In this document: one piece after another, positions 11,525-23,520 of the stretch
How positions within the stretch are numbered: position 1 is the stretch's first letter
Layout: each line of letters begins with the position of its first letter
From: Sipunculus nudus
Lineage: Eukaryota > Annelida > Sipuncula > Golfingiida > Sipunculidae
DNA length: 64,000 nucleotides
Reading direction: 5' to 3'
Assembly: GCA_026874595.1 (NCBI GenBank)
Contig: CM049316.1
Location: 17,567,839 to 17,631,838, forward strand
Made by a program: the position numbers and the translations under genes
Notes under the pieces: model-generated
The model's database searches: none
The model's input: the letters and a program-made list of their open reading frames with translations, nothing else
Told to the model about the DNA's origin: nothing

Positions 11525-14469
11525 ATAATCACGAGATCACACGTTCCCTTATCAATGCGAATATGATCTTTTTAAGGGGACAACTTCTTTGTTCACGTGT
11601 ATGCAGGCGTGTAAAAAGAGATCAAAAGATCACAGAGATCATGATTACTGATTGAGCATAAGTGATTTTTTGGAAAGAAAGCGATTGGCGAGACTGCTTT
11701 TACAAGCATAGCGAGATCACACCTTGAGCCCCTTAACTCTACGTTAAAATCTCCACCAAAAAGAACAGTGCTCATTTGGGAATACATATCATATAGATCA
11801 CACAGCTTATTCAAATGTACTTCATACTCCTCTAAATTAGCGTTGGACGAAGGTTAGTAAACCGAAAATACATAAAGGTAACAGTTTGAATCGATATTTA
11901 ATCTGATACCTCTTATCCGGTCGGAATTGCAACACACTGTTTAACTGCACTTTCTTATAGAATAAAATGGCAACTCCACCTTTCCCTCTACGATAAGGGT
12001 CTTACGGATTTAGACTGGTGTCCGCAATCCCGACACTAGTGTAACCTGGAGGGATAGAGTCCACGAAATTTAAAATATCATTGAAGAAATTTAACACTTC
12101 ATCTCTATGACAAAAGTTAACATGCAATTTGGGACCCTGGGAAGTATCCCTATTGTTTGGAAAGATATGAAAATAAGACGCATCAATATTTCTCCTAGAA
12201 AGGTAATCTAACATTGAGTCTCTCAATGAATTAAATTAATATTCTCGACATAAAGTGTTGCTTGTCTTTGAGTTTGTCGAGCATTTACAAATGCATTGGC
12301 AGTTGTGCTTTTTGTGTTTGTCGTCTCCTGTCTGCTGCCTTGCGGTATACACTGGAATCCCCCCCCCCCCCCTTTCGTGGTCTCGTCACTGGCCGCTGGA
12401 CGTGTGAAGATTCAACACTGTTCAGGGGATCTTTGTCGGGTTAAAGTGAACGTTTGGATCGCCACGAGTCTGAGCCCTGGGATTCAAAATCTGTTTGGGT
12501 TACCAATGATGTCAGAGTAGCAACAGTACTGTAAAATCTAGCATGGGTATGGTGTTGAGCCTGGGCAGTGTTTTCACCTGAGAAGTGTTTTAAATTCGGG
12601 AACGTTTCAGCATCTCAGACTAGGATTTAAACTTTTCCTCTTCTCTCACCTGTTTTTCAACAAGAAGAACTTGTTTTCGGAGATCAGTTGCCGAGCGTGC
12701 AATTGATGCAAGGCATCAATTTACATTTTGTCGAAACAGTTTCACATCAGACTTAATTGTTTGTGTACGATCGTCAGCAGTCCCGTTTGTATTGTCTATC
12801 TTAGATTTAATTGCTTGTACAGAATTACGTTCATCTGTAAATTTGTTTATCTTTCCTGATATATCATGTTTATAGACAAAGAATTGTTATTCCATCAATG
12901 TTCGCTATTTGTGTGATACTGTCAGAATGCTTTTCTTTGATAAGGTTAAGTTCATTTTGCAGACACTGAAATTTCGATTTTATATCCTGTTCTGCAGCAG
13001 CCCTAATTGTTTGCTTGAAGATGCAAGTCTCTCTAGTTTATCTAGCCTTTCAACCAAGATACAGTGTTTTACCAAGTTTGCCTTCAACTTCTTCTTCTCA
13101 TTTGTTATATTTTCTATCTTATCTTGAAGCGTTGTTATCTCCCTGTTTTTCTTTGACATTGAATGTTCTAGTGCTTGTATTTATTTTCAAATTGTGTGCT
13201 TAGTTGACTAGCCTTGTCGACTGCACAAGCCACTACAGAGCGCAATGCAGCATTTTCCTCAAATGCATTTTGCCAAAGAGTTTTAACAGTGTCAGTATGC
13301 TAATTTAATGACTGAGGTTTTCGGAAACCGCTTGTAACATCGCAAACCTGATTAACAGAGCCGCCGTTTGAAAACGACAGCAGCAAATAACAGTCATAGG
13401 CCAATTTGTAATTGAGATCAGGCCTATCTCGTACTTGTTCTCGCTTCTTAAAGGGTCCAGCTGGAAAGTTATCCCTTTGCTGCGCACACGTGAAAAGGGC
13501 CAATACTAGTTTCTCCAAAGACTCCGTGCTATCACCAGCTCTAAAAAAGAAGAGATTCTACAAACTGGGCTTTCTGTAACTGTTCAATGTCCAAAATATT
13601 TATTGTAATTAAGATGGTAGGATTGAGATTTTATTAACAATAAGCTCATGTTGGCCGCATGGAATGGACAAGAAAGATTCATCTGTTTGAGAAATCCCTT
13701 CTAACTGATAAGGGGTATCTCCCAACGGTTGCAGCAGATCGCATTCCCCTTCAACAATAATACAAAGAGTCTGATACTATAGAATCCATTGTTCCGGGGG
13801 ATTATTTTGGTTGGTCGTGATTGCCCAGTGGAACAAGTATCCACGTGGCCAAACGGACTACACGGCTTAACAAAAAAAGATTACTTTGTAACACTTTGGG
13901 GCAAATGTTCAGGCCCCCCCCCCCCCCCCCCCAATTTTACTCGGGGTGTTTCCGGATGTCCATTGTTCTGCTCTATTGTCTTGTTTTTAGGTACAGAAAA
14001 TGCCTTATGAAATACAAAATTTCTTCAATTATCACCTTATAGTGAATCCTAGGACTTGGAGTACATACCCAAAACCTTCCTGTAAATCCAAATTCCGCAG
14101 AGCCTCTGGAGAATGTCTGTCCAATCGAGCGCATGCGCGCAAAACAATGCCCCTTGCTGCAACGTAGGCCTATAGCCGCGCTGAACACTAGATTTTATGA
14201 TGCTAAAAACGGGCTGTTTGTTTCAAATGCCCATGCTTTGAAATAATATGACCCATGATCTGCGGTATTCTGCATTACGGATTAAGAGAATTCTCATAAT
14301 TAAGGCACTTGATTTGTCTTGTATATCCAAGTGGACCCAGTTTTCTTAAAAAAAAGAATACAGATGAGGGTATACTATGCATAAGGTACTTGTTTACCGG
14401 GGGGGTGTATTTAATCTTTATAACAATCTTGATTCTCTATGCCAGGAGGTAGTACGGTCTTTCCTGTTC

Positions 14470-14710
14470 TTGTTTGTGTATTTGTTTGGATGTTTCTTCA
14501 CAACATAACTCGAGCAATCATGAACGGAATTTCTTGAAATTTTCAGGGCATTTCAAAAATAGGCCAATGAGTAATCGATTAGAAATTTTTGTGTGGATCC
14601 GGCCCATGAACCGGATTCAGGAACGTCATCAAGAAAAATCACAAATGTACATTTATGAACATGGGAATATGGGCCAAATAAGTGAATGGATGAGGCTTTG
14701 ATTCATTAGA
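14470..14710 (+). repeat. Dispersed repeat, copy a
   Basis: It shares with 16630-16900, in direct orientation, a series of landmarks: TCACAACATAACTCG, AATCATGAACGGAA, CAGGGCAT, GGATTCAGGAAC, TCACAAATGTACA and a GGCC(A/G)AATA-GTGAATG end. The copies are well diverged. Open frames across both are not similar enough at protein level to argue for coding. Confidence 0.6.
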
Positions 14711-14719
14711 ATGTAGCAT

Positions 14720-16590
14720 TATAGTCAGCACATTAGATATTTTCATTCTGACTGGCCAGACGTATGGATAATCATTTTAATGTCCTAGATAATCGTTTCT
14801 ACTTCCTCTTGCATCAATCGATATCTGGCGCCAGGCCCACTTGTATCCACTTTTTTCGCCTAAGGGGTTGTGCCCAAGGTTGTGCAGCAATCAGTTAAGC
14901 TGCAATTCGTTGAGGGAAGGCTATTCTTATGAGACTTTGTTTCTGAAATTGTCATGTACGGTCTGAATATCACGTTTCTCTTGTCAGAGATGAAGGTCAG
15001 TATTGTACAATTTTTAGATGCAAACGATTGAAATAAAATGTATTATTCATATTTGTTTGAATGGTGGGAAATATCTAATATTAACTATTTAAATAGATCA
15101 CCTTATAGACAGGTCAGCTTTGGAAATTACAATTTAGAATAAAGGACAACGTGTAATGGTATCCTTGAATTTTGGTCAGTGTTCCATAAATTGTTCATGT
15201 TCATATTGATTTTAAAATTCCACCTTAAATTTCATACCGGGTGAGGGGGATAGCCCCTCCAACACACACCCACGTTCGGGCGCTTACACGCCCTCGCGTT
15301 TCATTGAAAAATGCCCCTCCACACACACAGACATCCAGATCCCTCCAAAGCCTATGATGTATGATTAATTGATTGATTGATTTCTTATTTCCTCCGCTGA
15401 GCGAAGAGCATAATCAGTACAATAGAAAATGTCAATCCAATCAAAGAAATCAAACTATAGTATTCCAATTACAAAGAGAAGCATAATGCACACACCCTAT
15501 TACAAAGTTTATCAAATATAATATTAATAAATGTCCTTCGGCCAGAGTGCATCAATAATATATCAAGGAATCAGCTGTACCCGTGACCATTGTACATTTA
15601 CTTGTCCTATCACGTTGAGTATGTTTGACGAGGCTGGGATCGCATGGCTATAGGTGTCATACTATACCCTTTCGTACGTGTATGATTATTCATTAGTCTG
15701 TTAGGCGGTCAGTTTCGGGTACAGTGTCACGGGAGGATTGCATTAACGGTAAGTTTTTTACCTTTTCCTTTATTGTAAAGCTGAGTCCTAGCTTCAGACC
15801 TGTATTGGAAACAAATCATAAACTGTCTATTCCTGTTTAGCGTTACTGCCCCCAAGGTTGAGAGTTAACCTTGTAAGGTTGTGTCATTATCTGACCAAAG
15901 TGGTTTTGATAATGATATTCGGCGTTTGGCGTGAGGACATGCAAAACATGTAGTACGAATAATACTGTTGTGTTGACTCAATTGGGACATAAAATGTAAC
16001 TTAATGTTCATTATGTATGAAAATATTGGCACCTACCCTAAAGAAAATCAAGCGATTGTCACTATTGTTAAGAGCCTGGCAAAACATGCTGTGATGGCTA
16101 TGGAGAGGCCATTTTTGGGCTAAGTCATGTGGATATGTAAGTGAACCACAATCTTTTGCGTGTGCATAGGTATTTTTTATAGACCCCCCTGCTAATTTGC
16201 ATGAGATTCCCAATTGGGGTCTTGTTGCGTTAGAGGGGAGACTCTTCCTCACAGGTGTGCGCACTCCATTGCTGAATGGAGGCTGAATTGTCGGTCTAGC
16301 TGAGTCCATGAAGTGAATAATATATCGATGATTATTACGTAGTTTAACAGTTTTCGACGGACGTAATGGTACTGGGAACTACCTCTGAATATAAAATGTA
16401 CACAGACTGCTTATTAATAACATCACCTCGACCGTTTTATTTATATATTGTCTTCTAACAGCTGAGATATTATATCACACATAGCGTTACACCCAGTAAA
16501 GTTGTTGTTAGATGCTAAATATACAAGCAACAGCGGTACGTGTCTGACTGGTCGACAAAACACATGCAGCCAAGTCAAAATATGCGATCA
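14720..16590. other. Gene-free stretch
   Basis: No gene was recognised. There are GATT micro-repeats near 15362-15380 and C/A-rich text near 15250-15340. An open minus-strand frame at 16001-16309 gives a 102-residue product with no recognisable motif and is not called. Confidence 0.5.
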
Positions 16591-16599
16591 TCTCCGTCG

Positions 16600-16631
<32 letters not shown>

Positions 16632-16900
16632 TTATGTGTTTGTGTGCTTGGTCACAGCATAACTCGCGCAATCATAAACGGAATCTTATTTACAGGGCAT
16701 CTTGGGAATGGCCCAATGAAGAATCAAATAGATTTTAATGTGGGCCCTGAATATGATACGGAATCAGGAACATCCTCAAGAAAGGTTCACAAATGTACAG
16801 TCAGTTATGCACGAATGAACCTGGGACTATTGGCCGAATACGTGAATGCAAACAAAGTTTCGGGAGGGTCCCACAATACGGACCCCACATGGTTTACATT
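16600..16900 (+). repeat. (GT)n tract plus dispersed repeat, copy b
   Basis: A GT-rich microsatellite (16602-16645) leads into the second copy of the dispersed repeat seen at 14470-14710, about 190 bp upstream of the start codon of ADH copy 1. It may lie in or next to that copy's regulatory region. Confidence 0.6.
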
Positions 16901-17884
16901 CTTTAGAATGCACACTTTTAGCTTGTTGTTACATGTAAATTAACTTAGTAAACTGACTTGGTGTGTTTTGTCGATCAGACGAGCACTCACATGTTACTGC
17001 TGCGTATATATTTAGCGCGATGATGCACGGTATTTATGGCACATGTTAGGATTCATGGGGCAGTTTCTTGTATTGCAGTGTAACAATGAACAGACGGTTA
17101 GAAATTCGTGCCTTTGGACAACCACTAGAGCTTTCTGAGAAACCAATTCCTAAGCCCCCGGCTAAAGGAGCAGTCATAAAGGTAAACACACACACACACA
17201 CACAGATCGTATCAGTTGTTCGGGCTGACTCTGGGCATTACAGTTAAATTGGGGACTCATTCGATACAGCCTGCACGCAAGTGACTTTATAGACCAGGGT
17301 TCGTTATTGAATAAGATATCTGCTTGGATTATACAATATTCTTAGAATTTCTAGATAAAAGTAGAAAAAAATGTGTGATAATATTTCCTTTTTAGAAGTG
17401 ATACTGTCTGATTGATTTAGAAGTGAAATAGCACCATCGATACTAAGAAACCCGCTATATTTGTCTATGTGATTTTCCACCCTTTTGCATTCTTACATAG
17501 GTAGGGTAAATTAGGCCTACTTGCATTTGCTTAAAGCCGAGTATCATATTTCTTTACCTTCTTATGGAAACTATAGATTTGTAGAATTATTTCAATCCAA
17601 CCGCACGGTAACTGAAAGACCAAATGAAGGGAAATAACATGTACAGAATTTACACAGAAAATTGGGCGTGAAGCTACGTTCTGTGTCTGCGCCCAATCAG
17701 GTGAACTCTGACTGATCTCCACTGTCACGTGACCTCTCGATCATTCAAACCTTAAAGGTGATTAAGGGTCTGGGCCTATAAAGCATTCCATGATGAAAGC
17801 ATTTAATAAATGTTTTGTATTTAGAAATTTCTAGTATAGAGATGATGTAAACTGCTCTTAGTGTTTTTTTTCTTTTATATTCAT

Positions 17885-18058
17885 GTGTCCCCCCGGCGGG
17901 TCGGGGGCCGAAACAACCTATTTAAGGATCGCAAACCAAATTTTCCGACCCTGACCCCCTCCTTTCCGGACCAGAGGATCTTTTTTAGGTTTTCTTTCAG
18001 TTTTCCTAGGCGTGATCCTTCGATCCCTTTCCAACATCCTGGAGCCGCCCCTGGCGCA
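17885..18058. repeat. Degenerate G/C-ended MITE-like repeat in intron 1 of copy 1
   Basis: It starts with a G/C-rich block near CCCCCGGCGGGTCGG and ends CTGGAGCCGCCCCTGG. Inner text (TTCCGGACC, TTTTTTAGG) resembles the elements in intron 2 of copies 2 and 3 at 28887-29090 and 39306-39510. It lies at a different position, so it is an independent insertion. Confidence 0.4.
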
Positions 18059-19843
18059 ATATATGGTTATGTTTTTATAATTGAGCCTTTGAACTCATTT
18101 TGTGTTTGTATTCATAGCATACTGGCGAGCATATCCAATCAAACATTTGTTTTTCAAAGTTAATGGTTTATTTTTCCCTCAAAACATTACGGTGAACACG
18201 AGAAATATTCACTGAAAGAGAGTAATGTAAAAAATACCAACCGTTATTTTTCATGTTCACCAGCTTCACTTCAGCGGGATATGTCACACAGACCTGGAGG
18301 TATGTCGTGGTTACCTGGACATGGGGAAGGGTGACGATAGTGATCAAACCCTGAGAAGCTTGCTCACGTTACCGATAGTCCCAGGTACGTTAAAGACTCA
18401 CTGTCCAACCAATCGATACAGGTGTAACGATTAGGACTAGGGTAAATAAAGCACGTGGGATCCTGATGAGAAGCTTCTTTATTTACACAATGATAATAAA
18501 TATTGCCAAACATTAACAAATAAACCTTTAATCGTTAAGTCTGAAAAAAAGTAAGCAATCTTTAAAAAAAATTCAAAAGTATGGAATTAATGAAGAAGTT
18601 CACACAGAACATTCCTGTCCCTGTTTCAGCATTACATTTTTAACAATATCAAAACAGTTTTTATTAGTTCACTCGATCAAACGAGTAAGCAATTATATCA
18701 CATGCCTGTTATCAGGAAATCTCGGATTGCACCATTCAGAAAGTTGATAATAATATATATTTCTTTTTATAGACCAGCTTATTCCATTAACAGCTCATGT
18801 AATCATCAACTTATAACTTTTTTTTAAGTGGCAGGGCGGAAACATAAACCCTGTCTTTATTACCTTAGTATTTATATCGTTTTTATCAGCCTCAGGGGCG
18901 TCAATACAGGAGGGATGGTTGGCATATCTCCCCCCCCCCTACATTTGGCAAGGAAGGGGGGGGGGAATGATGTAATCATCCCCCGCTGAGAGTAAGATGT
19001 ATATAAACTGGAAATAAAATATATATCAATAATTAGAATGAGAGACTTGCTACATTTCTGCCCTTCGGACTGACGATATTTTTTATCTTTTACTTGGTTG
19101 TAATATCTCAAATATATTGTTTTTACACGCATTATATATACATGTATATGTATATTTATACATATATATATATATATTTATATGTATATGTTTACAAAAA
19201 ATTTCTCCAACTCAACTCTATCAAACACCCCCACTCTTGAAGATAAACTGCCGCCACCTATCAGCCTCACGTCAAATACATTAGTAGGATTTGAAAGTAA
19301 CTTTGTTGCTGTGTTCCAGGTCATGAACTGGCTGGGGAGGTGTTCAGTCTAGGTGCTAATGTTGACGAAAGTGAGTATATACAGTAATATTAGAAAACCT
19401 GCTGACGACGTCAAACGAAATTCATCAGTGGGCATATAAAACACAGGGTCTTCAACAATCTCAAAAATAGCATATTTACAGAAAGGGGGGGAAATCTTAA
19501 TTTGAATTTTATCATGAATGTTGAAAGGTACATAGCTATTTGCCAATCATTTTTGCATTACCTCACGCCATTTGTTCATTGTGACTGACTTCAAGAGTTT
19601 CCTAGCGAACCTTTCACGGCACACGGACTTGCAATATCCATTTCACTTGTTTTATACGTTGTTATGTTTCTGTGGGTGAGTAAACACAGTCTGCTTAAGT
19701 CTATTTACCATAACAAGATTGTGTGATCAGAGGTCGACCTTGTGCATGCACGATAAATCCCAAACAAGGAGTAAAGAAGTAGCACAGAAGAATTTCCGGC
19801 TGGAAGCTTTAAAAATATTGATTTGTCAAGTTGCACAGTGTGA

Positions 19844-19856
19844 CCACCAGGTGGCG
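19844..19856 (+). promoter_or_regulatory. CTCF-like core motif in intron 3 of ADH copy 1
   Basis: CCACCAGGTGGCG matches the bilaterian CTCF core (CCA-S-Y-AG-R-K-GGC-R) at every position. It lies in a stretch of intron 3 not obviously shared with copies 2 and 3. A single 13-bp match can arise by chance. Confidence 0.25.
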
Positions 19857-20133
19857 TGGGCGGTTTTTTTTTATTTTGCACCACTGATTGCGCCCTTTGC
19901 AAGCTCTTATCCACTTTTGTACAGGAGTAAGTAAATTAATGATTTCAGAACGAAGTATTGGCAGATACTATAATATTTCAAGGAGTGTATACTATATTTC
20001 ATGTATATTTAACATACCTTATATGTGAATAGGTCTCTTAGGGGACCTGTATGCCTTTTACATAGAATACATTCCCTATCAACTTTCTACTTGGGACCTC
20101 CCACTCGTGGTGTTATTAAGCACTAACTAAATA

Positions 20134-21207
20134 CAGCAGAGCCCACTTTGTGTTATATCGGTTAATAGAAAATCCCGTTTATTGTCACAAAAATCTGAAA
20201 TCCCAAACCATTTCCTAAATACACGATGATTAATCTGACCGCTTAATATCATGGATTATTGTCATAATCCCGTTTATTGTCATGCTTGGAATCCTTGGCA
20301 GTGATACCAGATTGCAGTTAATATCACATCAGACGCCGACATGGCGAACAACGAAGCCAAGAGCCCGAAATCCGTCAGGCGTATCAAACAATCACATCTC
20401 CCACCTGTGTGCGGCAGGCAGGTGCAGTGATGCAGGCAGGTCACTTAGTTATTAACGTCCTAAGATACCACTGTAATCCAGATCATTGCGTTTCTTCGTA
20501 CGTTAACAGGGGCGATGTGTGCGATCACGGCATACATAATGAACTCCTTGTCTTTGCTAGCCCGTGGTTTACACCTCGGTGACGTTTCCCCGAGATGATA
20601 TGAAGCACGAGCTCTAAACGACTTGAAATCCCCTTTAAGGCTCCACGAAAACCTGGAGGGTTTGTGAGCACCCGAGGAGATACCCGGTCCAAAACCTCAA
20701 TCGCGGCGAAACTTCAGAGAGTTGACAATGGCATGACGATGCCCGCTCCTATCATAATGACGACCATCGATGTTTGATTCATTCAGAAGATATCCGGAAA
20801 ATAAGGCGCAATAGGCGGGGAAATAATTATCTAGTAAAATAATTTTCCTACGCATAACGTTATAACTGTGCCGCATATTTCCAGACATTTGACCTCATGG
20901 CCCAGACGCTACGTCTCTTTCTGTTGACAAGTCGGATTTTTTTTTCAGTTATTGCGGCATGCGGCTCTAAACTCACAGGAAATAAATTGTCAGGTGCGCA
21001 TAAACGTAATTAGATATGCCGTTGAGCAATAAAAAAAAATAAACGTTTCTGTTTCCTTTTTATTAACGATTTATTAAATATCATTTGAGACATAACGCTT
21101 CTATGACTCAAAAGGACATCCAAGTTGAAGCCCGCATTATGTCACATCCCGGTTATTATCATAATTTATGCATGCACCACCGACACGACAATAGGTGGGT
21201 TTGACTG
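20134..21207. mobile_element. pogo/Tigger-like DNA transposon relic in intron 3 of copy 1
   Basis: The left end reads CAGCAGAGCCCACTTTGTG and the right end, reverse-complemented, CAGTCAAACCCACCTATTG, similar to pogo-type termini. Both are bordered by TA (20132-20133 and 21208-21209), the target duplication expected for Tc1/mariner/pogo elements. Subterminal text on both sides contains a CCCG-TTATT-TCATAAT theme. No transposase motif was recognised. Copies 2 and 3 lack this segment (intron 3 about 0.6 kb against 2.3 kb here). Confidence 0.55.
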
Positions 21208-23274
21208 TATAGCATTATTCAGGTGGGCAGTTAGTAAGGGGGCCAAGTTTATGTTGTTGAAGGTCGGGTGACCTATGGGAGGGGGAAATATTGCTTGTAA
21301 TATCGCTCACCCGATGAATGTCAAGCGTCTGTGGTATCTTTTACTTACTTAAGATCATCGATATACGCGATATTATATCAAAAATGTATCGCCAAAACCC
21401 GTGCAAGCAAAATATTTGGAACAGTAAGCAGCCACAGTAGATGGTTCTGCTTATATTATCTTGTTATCTAGACATTATAGTCCTTTTCTGTTATAAATCC
21501 AAAGCAGACCTTGCACACTTGACACTTGAAATGACCATTCCTATTAAATATATTGCTTTATTAAATTAGTTGATATATATATATAGTAAGGATTTACTTC
21601 GTGAAAATATGCAGAAAATGTAGTTGTTAGTATTATAATATTACCTTATGCCATATTCAAATTTAATGGAATTGATATCTCAAACTGTACTTTCAACATG
21701 TAATTTTGGCAGATGCATGCAAGTTCAGGAAGGGGGATCACGTGATGTTACACGTGAACGACGGGTGCGGAGACTGCGTATTCTGTCGTTTGGGAGAAAA
21801 TCAATACTGCAATGAACAGTGTTTACTTGGCTTTGGCACCGACGGAGGGTGAGAGTGGATTATACTATAAAAAATAACTTATTATTATATATCTCTTCAA
21901 GAAATTTTATCAGTTTGTGAACAATCGATGTTTTAGACACTTAAACATAATGTCCTTTACATTGGATGTATGGTTACGGCAGAATCCATGCATTTATGTA
22001 CAGTGGCACTTTAAAACATTAAATGCATTTTAAAAACTCAAGCTATAATGATTTGAATGTTAATTTAATTAGAATCTCTACGGAAGGTTTGCAACTCATA
22101 TAAAACTATTTCTACTGAATAAATTCTTTAACAAAGCACGGTTAAGGTATCTTGGCTACCAAATGAAAAACACTGATGGTACATCTTTTGTCATTCTATT
22201 TCATTCATTAAAATTTTATTGTCTGCCTTCTCTCAATGTATCTGATCTGATTAAAGAGAAGTTTTCATGTGATCGAATGTCCATGAAATCCGTTTTCGGG
22301 ATTAATTTGTGCTAAAACGCAGTCATCCTTTTTTCATCAGCTATCAGCAGTACGCCTCCATATGCATAAAGTCCCGGATACTTTCCCTATGGATATTGCT
22401 GCCCTTCTTCCGTGCAGCGGGATAACCTCATACAGTGCAATACAGGGAGTGAAACCACGGCTTGATCAACTTGTCAAAGCCGGAGGTAAATACTACCAGC
22501 CTTATAAATACCAAATGATAAACATATGTTTTTTAGAATACACGCTTGTTCTTTAAGAACATTTGAGTATTTGTTTCGCATGGTCAACAGATTTTTCATT
22601 ATTTTTTCTTGTACATATCAGGACCTGCTGATCTGCTTATTGTTGGGGTTGGTGGTATCGGACTTTGGGCCGTCAGCTTTGCCAAGGCAGTATTTCCTCA
22701 AGGCGTCACAGTGATTGCAGCTGATACTGGAGTTAGTATTCCCAATACATTGCAGTACTCCCTGTCCATAAATGTAAATATATATAGGGTTAGGACCAAG
22801 CTATACAGAGTTATGATAACAAACTAAACATATTCAAAATAGGTGCATTTATTCAAGCAGCGAAGCAAAATATAGATCACAGCCTTTTTTTCTATTCAGG
22901 GTTATATTTTTCTGTGATATATTTCGTACTCAATCCACTCAGGATCCGTGCCCACGTGGATTACAAGGCTGCGTTGACTTTGTGGGAAGTACATCCACTG
23001 CACAGTCGGTCATCCCACTCATGGGAATGGTGAGGTTTCTTTTATATTACAGAGGTGCCCAATTGCGTTAATTGTATCGGTCGGGAATAAATCAAATACA
23101 TGCATTTATAAATATAGCAAATTCAAGATTAATTCGTTGCCACTTGATATTCATCTACGGTCTATTAATTATGTATATGATATTGAGAAAATGTAGGATA
23201 TGGTATGCATTAAGTGTCCATTGAATCGTCATAAATGTCATATAGCTAGATTGTAGATTGTGATGAGGACTATC

Positions 23275-23520
23275 TCACTTAGACCAAAACGGGGTATACC
23301 CCATAGAAATTAACATCTCAAAAACCGTCCAAAAAGAAAACTGCTTTATCGAAATTAATAACTCTAAAAACACCGTAACAAGGAATACTTCGTAGAAATT
23401 TACAACCCATAACTTGTCCGAAACGAGGACTACCGCAGCAAATACTTGTCTCATCTGAATTATCAACTATGGAAATAATGTGGCGAGGACTACCTCGTTG
23501 AAATGTATACCAATAACTAG
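23275..23520. repeat. Degenerate intronic minisatellite (intron 8), copy 1
   Basis: About five imperfect units of roughly 42-48 bp carry a theme of ACGAGGACTACCGC, ATCGAAATTAA and CAACCCATAACT. A further partial unit sits near 24228-24265. Equivalent arrays lie in intron 8 of copy 2 (33563-33775) and copy 3 (43969-44165). Confidence 0.55.

Larger units (their letters stand above)
9786..13700 (-). pseudogene. Decayed non-LTR retrotransposon (LINE), minus strand
   Basis: Read right to left, broken frames give the order expected of a LINE. An ORF1-like part (13620-12240) includes RPDLNYKLAYDCYLLLSFSNGG and Lys/Glu/Asn-rich coiled-coil text around 13170-12900. A second part (12226-12002) includes SYFHIFPNNRDTSQGPKLHV. 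An apurinic-type endonuclease remnant (12000-11600) has RRGKGGVAI and later FGGDFNVELRG. A reverse-transcriptase remnant (11168-10890) has EIQSMLDICKNYRRIWRF. Thumb and C-terminal remnants (10870-9786) include MKHLGVI and QRDLMWQRIRTFSSEEAF. Frameshifts, stops, internal deletions, a (TA)n expansion at 10108-10160 and a small inserted element at 11191-11524 show it is dead. The clade is not determined. Confidence 0.72.

Noticed and set aside
16001-16309. 102-residue minus-strand open frame
   Set aside because: No start context, domain or paralogue supports it; it may be transposon-derived.
16502-16943. Open frames rich in Cys-Val repeats
   Set aside because: They are translations of a (GT)n tract and the adjoining dispersed repeat.
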